Below, in pieces: positions 27,268-36,795 of a stretch of 64,000 nt of DNA (within the stretch, counting starts at the first letter, position 1; the number at the start of each line of letters is the position of its first letter). The position numbers were made by a program, and so were the translations under genes. Under the pieces are notes generated by a model, which was not told where the DNA came from, ran no database searches, and worked only from the letters and a program-made list of their open reading frames with translations. Source of the stretch: Flavobacteriales bacterium (GTDB lineage Bacteria; Bacteroidota; Bacteroidia; Flavobacteriales; Flavobacteriaceae). The stretch is taken from positions 62,001-126,000 of the forward strand of contig JAMOUV010000004.1 in the NCBI GenBank assembly GCA_027067965.1, read 5' to 3'.

Positions 27268-28152
27268 ATGAAAAAGGCCTACATTTTTCCCGGTCAAGGT
27301 TCGCAATATCCCGGCATGGGAAAAGACCTCTATGATAAATTTGATGAAGCGAAAACCTTATTTAAACAAGCCGATAAAATTCTCGGTTTCCCCTTATCCG
27401 ACATTATGTTTAACGGTTCGGATGAAGATTTAAGGCAAACCAAAATTACCCAACCCGCCATTTTCGTTCATTCCGTTATTGCGGCAAAACTCTTGGGGTC
27501 CGATTTTCAACCCGACATGTTAGCGGGTCATTCATTAGGCGAATTCTCCGCCCTCACAGCAGGCGGCGCCCTCTCATTCGAAGACGGACTTCAATTGGTT
27601 TTGCAACGGGCCTTGGCGATGCAACGGGCCACGGAATTACGACCATCCACAATGGCGGCCGTATTGGGATTGGATAATGACACCATAGAGAAAATTTGTG
27701 CCGAGACCGAAGGTATTGTGGTGCCAGCTAATTATAATACGCCCGGACAGTTGGTTATTTCCGGCGAAGTGGAAGCCGTGCAAAAAGCCGCCGAAAAATT
27801 GCAAGAAGCCGGCGCACGTCGTGTGGTCATGCTGAATGTGGGCGGTGCCTTTCATTCCCCCTTGATGGAACCCGCCCGTAAAGACTTGGCAGGAGCCATT
27901 GAAAAAACCGAATTTAAACAACCGATTGCCCCGGTCTATCAAAATGTAAGCGGCCTTCCGGAAACATCCCCCGAAAAAATTAAAGAAAACTTGATAGCCC
28001 AATTGACTTCTCCCGTCAGATGGGTACAAACCATTCAAAATATGATTCATGACGGCGCCGGTATTTTTTATGAAATAGGTCCCGGAAAGGTACTCTTGGG
28101 TATGCTTCGTAAAATCGACCGTTCGGTGAAAGGAGAAAAAATCGAACTTTAA
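27268..28152 (+). CDS. fabD: Malonyl-CoA:ACP transacylase
   Basis: FabD (294 residues) moves malonyl from CoA to acyl carrier protein for fatty acid synthesis. The N-terminal FPGQGSQYPGMGKDLY, the catalytic Ser in AGHSLGEFSAL (GHSxG) and the later catalytic His in GGAFHSPLM are all present. Length is typical. It stands alone here, away from other fab genes, and converges on ychF with a 39-base gap and no visible terminator. Confidence 0.96.
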   Translation: MKKAYIFPGQGSQYPGMGKDLYDKFDEAKTLFKQADKILGFPLSDIMFNGSDEDLRQTKITQPAIFVHSVIAAKLLGSDFQPDMLAGHSLGEFSALTAGGALSFEDGLQLVLQRALAMQRATELRPSTMAAVLGLDNDTIEKICAETEGIVVPANYNTPGQLVISGEVEAVQKAAEKLQEAGARRVVMLNVGGAFHSPLMEPARKDLAGAIEKTEFKQPIAPVYQNVSGLPETSPEKIKENLIAQLTSPVRWVQTIQNMIHDGAGIFYEIGPGKVLLGMLRKIDRSVKGEKIEL

Positions 28153-28191
28153 CTCGTAATTTAAAAATTACCTTTAGATACATATCTTTGC

Positions 28192-29289
28192 TTACACATT
28201 AAATCTAAAATGCATCACATCGCCGTCTTGCACCACGTAATCTTTACCTTCAATGCGTAATTTTCCGGCTTCGCGAACTTTGGCTTCGGACCCGTACTTG
28301 ACAAAATCATCGAAAGATATGACTTCGGCCCTGATAAATCCTTTTTCAAAATCCGAATGTATCACACCGGCTGCCTGCGGGGCTTTGATACCCACAGGAA
28401 TAGTCCATGCGCGTACTTCTTTTTCGCCGGCGGTAAAAAATGTTTGCAAACCCAATAATTTATAGGCCTTTTTGATTAACTTGGATATACCCGGCTCATC
28501 GAGTCCCAAATCTTCCAAAAACATTTGCCGTTCCTCATAGGTATCCAATTCCATGATATCCGATTCGGTTTTGGCATCGAGGATTAAAACTTCCGCACCT
28601 TCCTCTTCCGCCATTTTTTCCACTTGACGGGTATATTCGTTTCCGCCGGCCCGCAATGTTTTTTCGTCCACGTTACAAATATACATCACCGGCTTGGCCG
28701 TCAGCAATTGTAAAGGTTTGATATATTTTTCAAAATCATCCTTGTCCAAATCCATTTTCCTGACGGAAATACCTTGCTCGAGATAGTTTTTCAGTTTTTT
28801 TAATACTTCCAATTCCGCCTTGGCATCCGCCATTCCCGCTTTGGCTTGCCGTTCGACTTTGTCCATTCTTTTTTCGACCGTTTCCAAATCTTTCAATTGG
28901 AGTTCGGTTTCGATTATTTCCTTGTCCCTTACCGGATCCACCGAGCCGGCCACATGAGTAATATTTTCATCATCAAAACATCGCAATACATGCAATATGG
29001 CATCGGTTTCACGAATATTGGCCAAAAACTTGTTTCCTAGCCCTTCGCCTTTGCTGGCCCCCTTTACCAAACCCGCTATATCTACAATTTCCAAAGTAGC
29101 CGGTACCACGCGTTGCGGTTTGACCAATTCGTTAAGTTTATCCAAACGTTCGTCCGGCACATTGACCATGCCTACATTCGGCTCAATGGTACAAAAAGGA
29201 TAATTGGCCGATTGGGCACGGGCATTGGACAGACAATTAAAAACCGTGGATTTTCCCACATTCGGCAAACCTACAATACCTGCTTTCAT
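28192..29289 (-). CDS. ychF: Redox-regulated ATPase/GTPase YchF (OLA1 family)
   Basis: This 365-residue Obg-like P-loop protein has GLPNVGKSTVFN (G1), DIAGLVKGASKGEGLGN (G3) and the C-terminal TGS-like domain, with GIKAPQAAGVIHSDFEKGFI. The G4 motif reads NVDE, as in OLA1/YchF, which prefers ATP to GTP. It is ribosome-associated and linked to stress responses. It is the only gene after the 29.34 kb terminator. Confidence 0.96.
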   Translation of the reverse strand: MKAGIVGLPNVGKSTVFNCLSNARAQSANYPFCTIEPNVGMVNVPDERLDKLNELVKPQRVVPATLEIVDIAGLVKGASKGEGLGNKFLANIRETDAILHVLRCFDDENITHVAGSVDPVRDKEIIETELQLKDLETVEKRMDKVERQAKAGMADAKAELEVLKKLKNYLEQGISVRKMDLDKDDFEKYIKPLQLLTAKPVMYICNVDEKTLRAGGNEYTRQVEKMAEEEGAEVLILDAKTESDIMELDTYEERQMFLEDLGLDEPGISKLIKKAYKLLGLQTFFTAGEKEVRAWTIPVGIKAPQAAGVIHSDFEKGFIRAEVISFDDFVKYGSEAKVREAGKLRIEGKDYVVQDGDVMHFRFNV

Positions 29290-29307
29290 TCCTTATTTAA
29301 ATTTCGG

Positions 29308-29341
29308 CAAATTTATGGAAATAATCCCATTAATAAAGCAA
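29308..29341 (-). promoter_or_regulatory. Probable ychF promoter (-33 TTG and -7 box)
   Basis: On the minus strand, TTG (29341-29339) and TAAATTTG (29315-29308) are 23 bases apart, within the range for Bacteroidota promoters. The -7 box is 18 bases before the ychF start. The -33 end touches the terminator of the gene upstream. Confidence 0.5.
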
Positions 29342-29366
29342 AAGAGACACCCGTTAGAGTGCCTCT
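29339..29366 (-). terminator. Hairpin terminator after the 246-aa membrane protein gene
   Basis: AGAGGCAC and GTGTCTCT (minus strand) pair over 8 bp with one G-T, loop of 8, then TTTTGCTTT. It separates the membrane protein gene from ychF. Confidence 0.65.
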
Positions 29367-29395
29367 ATAATAAATGACATGGAATTGTTTCCTGT

Positions 29396-30136
29396 TTAAG
29401 CGGTTTGTGCGATCTCATTCTCGGCCGGATATAATTTTTTACGCAAGGTTTCGTATGCCACGGCCAATGCGAAATATACAATGGGAGCCGTTATAAATAT
29501 TCCTATAATAAACATCAAAAATCCGAGAATCATCAATAAAACGGCAAATATATAGAGAATAAACAGATTGCCTACATGACCGCGAGTGATTTCCCACGAT
29601 TTAGACATGGCTCCTATAAAATCGATATTTTCATCCACTATAAAATAAACCACAAACATTAAGCGGATACTCAAATAAATAATTACCGCTATCAAAATCA
29701 AAAACATAAGTATGGAGAAGAGGGATAATTGACCGAAATCAACATCTAACTTAAGCAAATCTTTCATGCCGGCCGTGCCCATTGTCAATAATAAAATAAA
29801 AAATACAATCCCGTAAATCAGGATCAGGATAATAATTGAATACAATGCATAATTTAAAATTTTCTTTAGCGTGACGGACTGCGCAATAACCTCATTCAAC
29901 CCGAATTTCTCATGGCGAACAACCTTGATTGCATAACCCGTAATAAATAATGATGCGACGATGGATACAAGAATCTGAAGTAAAAACAGAAGCATATTTT
30001 TGCTTCCCCAAGCGGCAAAAACCATTTGAAATGCAAATGCCACAAAAAATACAAAAACGTGGATTAAAAAATTTTCTTTTAATAAATCAAACGCCTTTTT
30101 TACGGCGTCGCCGGGATTAAAATAGATTGGTTTCAT
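29396..30136 (-). CDS. Multi-pass membrane protein (DUF975/UPF0259-like)
   Basis: This 246-residue protein has about six hydrophobic helices. The motif MSKSWEITRGHVGNLFILYIF is the kind seen in DUF975 and UPF0259 (YciC-like) membrane proteins, and in the membrane domain sometimes annotated with glycerophosphodiesterases. No catalytic residues are visible. ATG 30136 (MKPIYFNPGDA) is preferred over the TTG at 30154. A hairpin terminator follows. I infer no specific function. Confidence 0.7.
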   Translation of the reverse strand: MKPIYFNPGDAVKKAFDLLKENFLIHVFVFFVAFAFQMVFAAWGSKNMLLFLLQILVSIVASLFITGYAIKVVRHEKFGLNEVIAQSVTLKKILNYALYSIIILILIYGIVFFILLLTMGTAGMKDLLKLDVDFGQLSLFSILMFLILIAVIIYLSIRLMFVVYFIVDENIDFIGAMSKSWEITRGHVGNLFILYIFAVLLMILGFLMFIIGIFITAPIVYFALAVAYETLRKKLYPAENEIAQTA

Positions 30137-30186
30137 AATTAAGGATTTTTTCAAATTTAATAAAAAAAATCCGGAATTTCCCTAAC

Positions 30187-30210
30187 AAAAAACCGCTCTT
30201 ACGAGCGGTT
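30187..30210 (-). terminator. Rho-independent terminator of the DUF1573 gene
   Basis: AACCGCTC and GAGCGGTT pair perfectly (8 bp, loop TTAC). In minus-strand reading a run of six T follows. It lies 43 bases after the DUF1573 stop. Confidence 0.85.
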
Positions 30211-30252
30211 TCGGCTATTTTATAAAAAGATTTCGTTAAAAATTTATCCTTC

Positions 30253-30693
30253 TTAATGATTAAACACCGGACTTTTTTCTCTTTTTCTTTTTAGATCGAC
30301 TTTGGAAGGATCGATTACCTTTCCTTTTATTTTCAGAATTACCACACCATTGGATTCATTGACCGCGTTGGTATATACCGTGATGGTCTTTCTGAATGCA
30401 CCCGGTTTTTGAGTATTATAATGTACTTTAATGATACCTTTTTCACCCGGCATAACGGGTTTTTCAGGTTTTTCGGCCACCGTACATCCACAACTCGAAC
30501 GCACCCGGCTAATAATTAAGGGTTCATCTCCGGTATTCACAAATTCAAAAGTTCGGTAGCCATCCGATCCTTTGACTACTTCACCATAATTAATTTCCTT
30601 CGAAGTAAAATGTATTTTCGGGCCTTTCTGACCAGATTGTCCGAAAATATATCCGCTTATTAAGATAGTGAATAGAAATATTGCCCGTTTCAT
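30253..30693 (-). CDS. DUF1573 family secreted protein
   Basis: This 146-residue protein has a signal peptide (to about residue 19, GYIFGQ) and a single Ig-like DUF1573 domain: FTSKEINYGEVVKGSDGYRTFEFVNTG, then RSSCGCTVAEKPEKPVMPGE. The CGC motif with its nearby loop is the family mark. It probably acts in the periplasm or at the outer membrane, but no function is established. It ends in a basic tail and its own terminator, and is divergent from valS. Confidence 0.88.
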   Translation of the reverse strand: MKRAIFLFTILISGYIFGQSGQKGPKIHFTSKEINYGEVVKGSDGYRTFEFVNTGDEPLIISRVRSSCGCTVAEKPEKPVMPGEKGIIKVHYNTQKPGAFRKTITVYTNAVNESNGVVILKIKGKVIDPSKVDLKRKREKSPVFNH

Positions 30694-30724
30694 GACTTTG
30701 ATTTTTAAGTTTAAATTTATGAAT

Positions 30725-30732
30725 TAAATTTG
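30725..30732 (+). promoter_or_regulatory. Probable -7 box of valS
   Basis: Plus-strand TAAATTTG matches TAnnTTTG, 21 bases before ATG 30754. A TTG at 30698-30700 is 24 bases upstream, one beyond the usual range. No T-box-like leader is seen in the short gap to DUF1573. Confidence 0.5.
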
Positions 30733-30753
30733 CAATTATTGTAAACAAATTTA

Positions 30754-33387
30754 ATGCCAATGAACATTAATTCCAAATATAATCCTGCGGAAGTTGAAAA
30801 AAAGTGGTATGACTACTGGATGCAACATCGATTTTTCCATTCCGAGCCCGATGAACGAGAACCTTACACCATTGTAATTCCTCCACCCAATGTAACGGGC
30901 GTGCTGCATATGGGACACATGCTCAACAATACGATTCAGGATGTATTGATTCGTCGAAAACGTATGCAAGGATACAACGCCCTATGGGTGCCGGGAACCG
31001 ATCACGCCTCCATTGCCACGGAAGCCAAAGTAGTAGGAAAACTTAAAGAAGAAGGCATTGAAAAAAATCAATTGACACGTGAAGAATTTCTAAAACATGC
31101 ATGGGATTGGACGCATAAACACGGCGGCATTATTTTAAAACAATTGCGCCGTTTGGGTGCCTCATGCGATTGGGAACGAACCAAATTCACGCTCGACCCC
31201 GACTTATACGAATCGGTAATCAAAGTTTTTGTGGATCTATACCGTAAAGGAAAAATATACCGCGGTTACCGGATGGTGAATTGGGATCCGGTGGCCAAAA
31301 CAACCGTTTCGGACGAAGAAGTGATTTATACCGACGAAGAAGGTACGTTGTATTATTTACGCTACCCTATCGTTGGCAGTGAGAACGAATTTATCGAAAT
31401 TGCCACCACACGTCCCGAAACCATTTTGGGCGATACGGCCATCGCAGTAAGTCCGCTTAATGAAAAATACAAACATCTAATCGGTAAAAAAGCCGTGGTG
31501 CCTATAGCCGACCGGGAAATACCCATTATTGCCGACGATTACGTGGACCCGGAATTCGGAACGGGTGCTTTAAAAATTACACCGGCACACGACCCTAACG
31601 ACAAAGAAATCGGCGACCGCCATCAACTGGACTTGATTGATATTTTCAATGAAGACGGCACCCTTAATCAATACGGCTTGCATTACGAAGGCATGGACCG
31701 TTTTGACGTCAGAAAGGCCATTGTCAAAGAATTGGACGAAAAAAATTATTTGGTCAAAACCGAAAAACACACCCATCGTATCGGGCGGTCCGAACGGACC
31801 AAAGCGATTATCGAACCCCGTCTTTCGCGTCAATGGTTCTTGAAAATGAAAGAATTGGCCGGTCCCGCCATCGAAGCGGTTAGAAATGGGGAAATTAAAC
31901 TTATCCCCAAAAAATTCGAAAACCTGTATTTTCATTGGATGGAAAATGTGCGTGATTGGAACATTTCGCGACAATTATGGTGGGGACACCGCATTCCCGC
32001 TTATTATTACGGCGAAGGCGAAAACGACTATGTGGTTGCCGAAAATCTCGAAGAAGCCGTCAAATTGGCCCGTGAAAAAACAGGGAACCCTTCCTTGACC
32101 GAAAAAGATTTGAAACAAGATGAAGATGTTTTGGACACTTGGTTCTCGTCATGGCTATGGCCCATTACCGTTTTCGACGGCATACGTCATCCGGAAAATC
32201 CCGATTTCAAATATTATTATCCGACAAATGATTTGGTTACCGCCCCGGAAATTATATTCTTTTGGGTGGCACGCATGATCATAGCGGGCTATGAATTTGC
32301 CGGCGACAAACCCTTTTCAAATGTCTATTTCACCGGAATTGTACGTGACAAACTCGGTCGAAAAATGTCCAAATCCTTAGGCAACTCGCCCGACCCCATT
32401 GAAATGATAGACCAATATGGCGCCGATGCAGTCCGGGTGGGCATGCTCATGACCTCACCGGCCGGAAATGATTTGCCTTTCGATATTGAATTGGTCTATC
32501 AAGGACGTAATTTCGCCAATAAAATATGGAACGGGTTCCGCTTGCTTAAAAACATGAAGATAGATGAAAACAAAGCCCAACCCGAATATGCCGCACAAGC
32601 GGTAAAATGGTTTACCAACCGTTTTCTCCAAATACTTTCGCAAGTGGAAGATGACTTCGAAAAATACCGTATTTCAGAAGCGCTGAAAAAAATATATTCC
32701 TTGGTCTGGGATGATTACAGTTCATGGTATTTGGAAATTATTAAACCTCCCTACGGAGAAAAAATCGATCGAACCACCTTTGAACAAAGCATAAACATTC
32801 TGGAAAATATTTTAAAATTATTGCATCCGTTTATGCCGTTTATCACCGAAGAAATTTGGCAAAACATTAAACCGCGTTCCGAGAACCAAGCGATTATTAT
32901 CTCATCCTATCCCCAAACCGGTGAATTCGATAAGAATTTAATCTCGGAATTCGAACATATCAAAAACATCATTAGTAACATTCGAAAAATTCGGAAAGAA
33001 AAAAACATTCCCAATAAAGAAAAATTGGTCCTCTATATGGTGGAGAACCGCAAACTCAATCCGGAGTTATTATCCGTTTTATACAAAGCCGCCAATCTAT
33101 CAGCCATTCATTATGGAAATTATGAAGATGCGGCACTTTCCTTCAGGGTGGATAAAAACGAATATTTTATTCCCATTGAAAAATTAGTCGATCCGGAAGA
33201 AGAAAAGAAAAAATTACAAGAAGAATTGACTTATTTGGAAGGATTCCTCCATTCGGTTCGAAAAAAACTTAATAACGAACGATTTGTTCAAAATGCACCG
33301 CCGCAAGTAGTGGAAAAAGAACGAAAAAAAGAATCCGACACACTGGAAAAAATTAAAATCATCACTAAACGTTTGGAAAAACTATAG
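30754..33387 (+). CDS. valS: Valyl-tRNA synthetase
   Basis: This 877-residue class I synthetase is of the ValS type. The HIGH motif is in PPPNVTGVLHMGHML near residue 48, an editing (CP1) domain occupies about 200-350, the KMSKS motif is in GRKMSKSLGNSPDP, and there is a C-terminal coiled coil (about 810-877, LVDPEEEKKKLQEELTYLEG). It charges tRNA-Val and edits misactivated threonine. The start is ATG 30754 or the in-frame ATG two codons later. The next gene begins 31 bases downstream. Confidence 0.97.
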   Translation: MPMNINSKYNPAEVEKKWYDYWMQHRFFHSEPDEREPYTIVIPPPNVTGVLHMGHMLNNTIQDVLIRRKRMQGYNALWVPGTDHASIATEAKVVGKLKEEGIEKNQLTREEFLKHAWDWTHKHGGIILKQLRRLGASCDWERTKFTLDPDLYESVIKVFVDLYRKGKIYRGYRMVNWDPVAKTTVSDEEVIYTDEEGTLYYLRYPIVGSENEFIEIATTRPETILGDTAIAVSPLNEKYKHLIGKKAVVPIADREIPIIADDYVDPEFGTGALKITPAHDPNDKEIGDRHQLDLIDIFNEDGTLNQYGLHYEGMDRFDVRKAIVKELDEKNYLVKTEKHTHRIGRSERTKAIIEPRLSRQWFLKMKELAGPAIEAVRNGEIKLIPKKFENLYFHWMENVRDWNISRQLWWGHRIPAYYYGEGENDYVVAENLEEAVKLAREKTGNPSLTEKDLKQDEDVLDTWFSSWLWPITVFDGIRHPENPDFKYYYPTNDLVTAPEIIFFWVARMIIAGYEFAGDKPFSNVYFTGIVRDKLGRKMSKSLGNSPDPIEMIDQYGADAVRVGMLMTSPAGNDLPFDIELVYQGRNFANKIWNGFRLLKNMKIDENKAQPEYAAQAVKWFTNRFLQILSQVEDDFEKYRISEALKKIYSLVWDDYSSWYLEIIKPPYGEKIDRTTFEQSINILENILKLLHPFMPFITEEIWQNIKPRSENQAIIISSYPQTGEFDKNLISEFEHIKNIISNIRKIRKEKNIPNKEKLVLYMVENRKLNPELLSVLYKAANLSAIHYGNYEDAALSFRVDKNEYFIPIEKLVDPEEEKKKLQEELTYLEGFLHSVRKKLNNERFVQNAPPQVVEKERKKESDTLEKIKIITKRLEKL

Positions 33388-33418
33388 TAAAATTTAGACA
33401 TCAATTAAAAAGAATAAT

Positions 33419-34663
33419 ATGAAAAACAAAATCATCGGTCCCCTATTAATTATCGGTTCCATCTTTTTTATTTTGGGATTTATCACATGGTTAAACGGCT
33501 TATTAATCCCTTATTTAAAAACCGCTTGCGAACTCACCGACTTTCAAGCATTGTTTGTGGCATTTGTATTTTATATCAGTTATACGGTAATGGCCTTGCC
33601 TTCATCATGGATACTAAAAATAACCGGCTTTAAAAACGGCATTTCATTGGGTTTGTGGATCATGGCTTTGGGAAGTTTATTCTTTATTCCCGCTGCCTAT
33701 ACACGATTATATCCTTTTTTTCTTGCAGGGTTATTTATTTTAGGTGCGGGAATGGCCATTTTACAAACCGCCGTTAATCCGTATATTACCATCCTGGGGC
33801 CCATTGAATCGGCGGCAAAAAGAATAAGTTTTATGGGAATTGCTAATAAGGTTGCCGGCGCCATTGCTCCCCTGGTACTGGCTTATTTTGTGGTTCATAA
33901 AGGAGATGATGAAATAATCAGGAATATTTCCAATATGTCCGTTGCCGATAAGAATATGTTTCTTGACGAATTGGCCATGCGCGTCGTGGTACCTTATTTA
34001 ATCATGTCATTATTGCTCTTTCTTGCCGGTATCGGAATTAAATATTCCGGCTTGCCCGATATTGAAAAAGAAGAAGATACGGATGCGACGGTCACCCCTC
34101 ATAAAAGTATTTGGGATTATCCTTATTTAATTTTAGGGGTGATTACTTTATTTCTTTATGTGGGTGCCGAAGTTATAGCCGGCGACACCATTATCCGCTA
34201 CGGTCAATCATTGGGAATACCCATGGAAATTGCCAAAAATTTTACCACCTATACCATGATTGCCATGGTGGCGGGTTATCTGCTTGGTATTTTATTAATT
34301 CCCAAGTATATTTCACAAGAAAAAGCACTGATGGGATCCGCTATTTTGGGAATTATTTTCTCCATCGGCGCCTTAATGACGACGGGTTATACTTCCGTGA
34401 TGTTCATTGCCCTGTTGGGCTTGGCTAATGCCTTGGTCTGGCCGGCCGTCTGGCCGCTAGCCATCAAGGGTTTGGGCGAGCATATCAAAACGGGATCCGC
34501 TTTATTGATTATGGCTATTTCGGGCGGAGCCATTCTTCCGCTGATATGGGGAAAATTGGCGGATGTATATAACACCCATACGGCTTATGTGCTACTGATT
34601 CCCGCCTATTTGTTTATTTTATTTTATGCCGTTAAAGGTCATAAAATAAAAAGTTGGAAATAA
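33419..34663 (+). CDS. FucP-type sugar MFS transporter
   Basis: This 414-residue protein has 12 hydrophobic helices and the FucP branch motifs: IFFILGFITWLNGLLIPYLK at the start, then FILGAGMAILQTAVNPYITILGP and ESAAKRISFMGIANKVAG. Members import L-fucose, glucose, galactose or N-acetylglucosamine with protons. The following two genes encode a sugar nucleotidyltransferase and an N-acetylhexosamine-kinase-like protein, so an amino sugar is a plausible substrate; that is inference from context. Confidence 0.88.
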   Translation: MKNKIIGPLLIIGSIFFILGFITWLNGLLIPYLKTACELTDFQALFVAFVFYISYTVMALPSSWILKITGFKNGISLGLWIMALGSLFFIPAAYTRLYPFFLAGLFILGAGMAILQTAVNPYITILGPIESAAKRISFMGIANKVAGAIAPLVLAYFVVHKGDDEIIRNISNMSVADKNMFLDELAMRVVVPYLIMSLLLFLAGIGIKYSGLPDIEKEEDTDATVTPHKSIWDYPYLILGVITLFLYVGAEVIAGDTIIRYGQSLGIPMEIAKNFTTYTMIAMVAGYLLGILLIPKYISQEKALMGSAILGIIFSIGALMTTGYTSVMFIALLGLANALVWPAVWPLAIKGLGEHIKTGSALLIMAISGGAILPLIWGKLADVYNTHTAYVLLIPAYLFILFYAVKGHKIKSWK

Positions 34664-34733
34664 TTTTTTTTGAACACGTTTTCAAAAAAATCGAATCCCC
34701 GGCGGCATGCATGCGGACCGAAGAAATTATCCG

Positions 34734-35639
34734 ATGACAAGCAAACCCACTTTATTGATTCTTGCAGCGGGCAAAGGCACGCGATACGGCGGATTGAAAC
34801 AATTGGAACCCGTCGGTCCATACGGGCAAACCATTATCGATTACTCCATTTTTGACGCCGTCCGGGCGGGCTTCGAAAAAATCGTTTTTGTTATTAGAGC
34901 GGAAACCGAAAAGGCCTTCCGGGAAAAATTCAATGGAATAACGGACACCATCGTACCGATTGAATATGTGTTTCAACAAACCGAACTTCCGGAAAAATTT
35001 CAACATTTAAACCTTAAACGTAATAAACCCTGGGGAACCGCACATGCCGTATGGTCGGCCGCCGATAAAATAAACGAAGCATTTGCGGTCATTAATGCCG
35101 ACGATTTTTACGGGCGGCAAGCATTCGAATCAATGGCTTCTTTTTTTCAACAAAAAACCGGAAAATATGCATTAATCGGCTATCCTCTGCATCGTACTTT
35201 GTCCGAACATGGAACGGTGTCACGAGGCATTTGCCAAGTGGATGCTAACAACCAACTTGTCAAAATAACCGAACATACTAAAATCGAAAAGAAAAACGGA
35301 AAAATTATTTCTCATTTCAACGGCCGAATCATTGAACTCGATAGAAACGAAACGGTATCAATGAATTTTTGGGGTTTTTTGCCGGATATTTTTCCTCATT
35401 TGGAACGGGAATTCATGGATTTTCTTTCAAAAAACATACATCATCCGGAAAAAGAATTTTATATTCCTTCGGTAGTAAACAAAATAGTGGAAAATCATAT
35501 AAAAAAGGTGTCCGTTCTCCCCGGCGGATCGCTATGGGCGGGAATTACTTATAAGCAGGATAAACGTCGTTTGGAACAAACACTCGAAAAATTGATCAAC
35601 CAAAAAATATATCCCGAAAAATTATGGACAATCAAATAA
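34734..35639 (+). CDS. Sugar-1-phosphate nucleotidyltransferase (NTP_transferase family)
   Basis: This 301-residue protein is of the glucose-1-phosphate nucleotidylyltransferase fold. The nucleotide loop is LAAGKGTRYGGLKQLEPVG, and a metal-binding Asp stands in FAVINADDFYG. It should join a sugar-1-phosphate to UTP or another NTP, releasing PPi. ATG 34734 is used because it precedes the loop directly; the longer reading from 34707 has no homologous look. It overlaps the next gene, a NahK-like kinase that would make the sugar-1-phosphate, by 16 bases. The sugar and the nucleotide are not known. Confidence 0.85.
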   Translation: MTSKPTLLILAAGKGTRYGGLKQLEPVGPYGQTIIDYSIFDAVRAGFEKIVFVIRAETEKAFREKFNGITDTIVPIEYVFQQTELPEKFQHLNLKRNKPWGTAHAVWSAADKINEAFAVINADDFYGRQAFESMASFFQQKTGKYALIGYPLHRTLSEHGTVSRGICQVDANNQLVKITEHTKIEKKNGKIISHFNGRIIELDRNETVSMNFWGFLPDIFPHLEREFMDFLSKNIHHPEKEFYIPSVVNKIVENHIKKVSVLPGGSLWAGITYKQDKRRLEQTLEKLINQKIYPEKLWTIK

Positions 35640-36673
35640 GAAAAATCGCTTTCCGGTTTCCCGTGATCCAACAAATTCTCCATATCCAAACATACGGTTC
35701 GGGACACATCAACGACACCTATAAAATTGAGACGAACAACGGAGATTTTATTTTACAACGAATTAACACTCAGGTCTTTAAAAATGTGGACGGACTTACC
35801 GCCAATTTTAGGGCGGTGAGCGATTTTATGAAGAAAAAAATTAGTGTTTCCCACGAAAAAATGATGTTTCCCGAACTTTTTCCCGCCGAAAACGGCAAGT
35901 ATTATTTCCGGGACGCGCATAATCAATATTGGCGATTGATGAGTTTTATTCCGGATAGCCGGTCGTTCGATAAAGTCGAAAACAGTCAAATGGCTTACAA
36001 AGGCGGCAAGGCCTACGGCTGGTTTATCAAAATGCTTTCGGATTTTCCGGTGGACCGGTTGGTAGAAACCATTCCGCGTTTTCATGATATTGATTTTCGT
36101 TTGGATAATTTTTATGAAAGTTTGAAAAAAGATATGGCAAATCGTTCAAAATCAGCGAAAAAGGAAATTAATACGGCCCGGAAATACGCTCCGCTCATGC
36201 ACCGGCTCAAAAACTTGGGACAAGAAGGAAAAATCCCCGTTCGTGTAACTCATAATGATACCAAAATCAATAATGTTTTGTTCGATTCCCGGATGGAACC
36301 GGTAGCCATAGTCGATTTGGATACCGTGATGCCCGGTTTTGTCCATTACGATTTCGGCGATGCCATCCGCACTTTTACCAATGCGGCTTTGGAAGACGAA
36401 CCCGATTTAAATAAAGTAATTTTTCTAAAAGATTATTACGATGCCTTCCGCGAAGGATTTCTTTCGCAAACGCAAGCCATTTTGAACGAAACCGAAATTA
36501 GGAACCTGCCCTTCTCGGCATTGTATATGACTTATATAATCGGCCTGCGCTTCCTGACCGATTATTTGAACGGCGATATTTACTTTAAAACCGCATACGA
36601 TACCCATAATCTGGTGCGTGCCCGCAACCAATTTCACTTATTGGATCAGATGGAAAAACAACTGAAATATTAA
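35624..36673 (+). CDS. NahK-like N-acetylhexosamine 1-kinase (APH-fold phosphotransferase)
   Basis: This 349-residue APH-fold kinase matches, from memory, the Bifidobacterium enzyme NahK along its length: YGSGHINDTYKI near 24-35, ILQRINTQVF, then VRVTHNDTKINNVLFD with catalytic Asp212, and AIVDLDTVMPG with metal-binding Asp231/Asp233, followed by DFGDAIRT. NahK phosphorylates GlcNAc or GalNAc at C1. Homologues have also been mislabelled as mucin desulfatases. With the FucP-type transporter and the nucleotidyltransferase before it, the three genes suggest sugar uptake, anomeric phosphorylation and activation to a nucleotide sugar. Confidence 0.82.
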   Translation: MDNQIRKIAFRFPVIQQILHIQTYGSGHINDTYKIETNNGDFILQRINTQVFKNVDGLTANFRAVSDFMKKKISVSHEKMMFPELFPAENGKYYFRDAHNQYWRLMSFIPDSRSFDKVENSQMAYKGGKAYGWFIKMLSDFPVDRLVETIPRFHDIDFRLDNFYESLKKDMANRSKSAKKEINTARKYAPLMHRLKNLGQEGKIPVRVTHNDTKINNVLFDSRMEPVAIVDLDTVMPGFVHYDFGDAIRTFTNAALEDEPDLNKVIFLKDYYDAFREGFLSQTQAILNETEIRNLPFSALYMTYIIGLRFLTDYLNGDIYFKTAYDTHNLVRARNQFHLLDQMEKQLKY

Positions 36674-36767
36674 CTTCATATTATCATTCCTTTTCATGCA
36701 CATTTCTTTCTTGTAATAATGCCGATTTTTTTTACGTTACTGACGGAAAATTAAACGAGATATTAAC

Positions 36768-36775
36768 TAACTTTG
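36768..36775 (+). promoter_or_regulatory. Probable -7 box of the udk-divIC-mutA transcript
   Basis: Plus-strand TAACTTTG matches TAnnTTTG, 20 bases before ATG 36796, in the 122-base gap after the NahK-like gene. No -33 TTG is evident. Confidence 0.5.
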
Positions 36776-36795
36776 TAAGAAAATAATTACTTGCC

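Noticed and set aside
31570-31974. 134-codon minus-strand frame inside valS
   Set aside because: Antisense to conserved valS sequence, no promoter, no recognisable domain.
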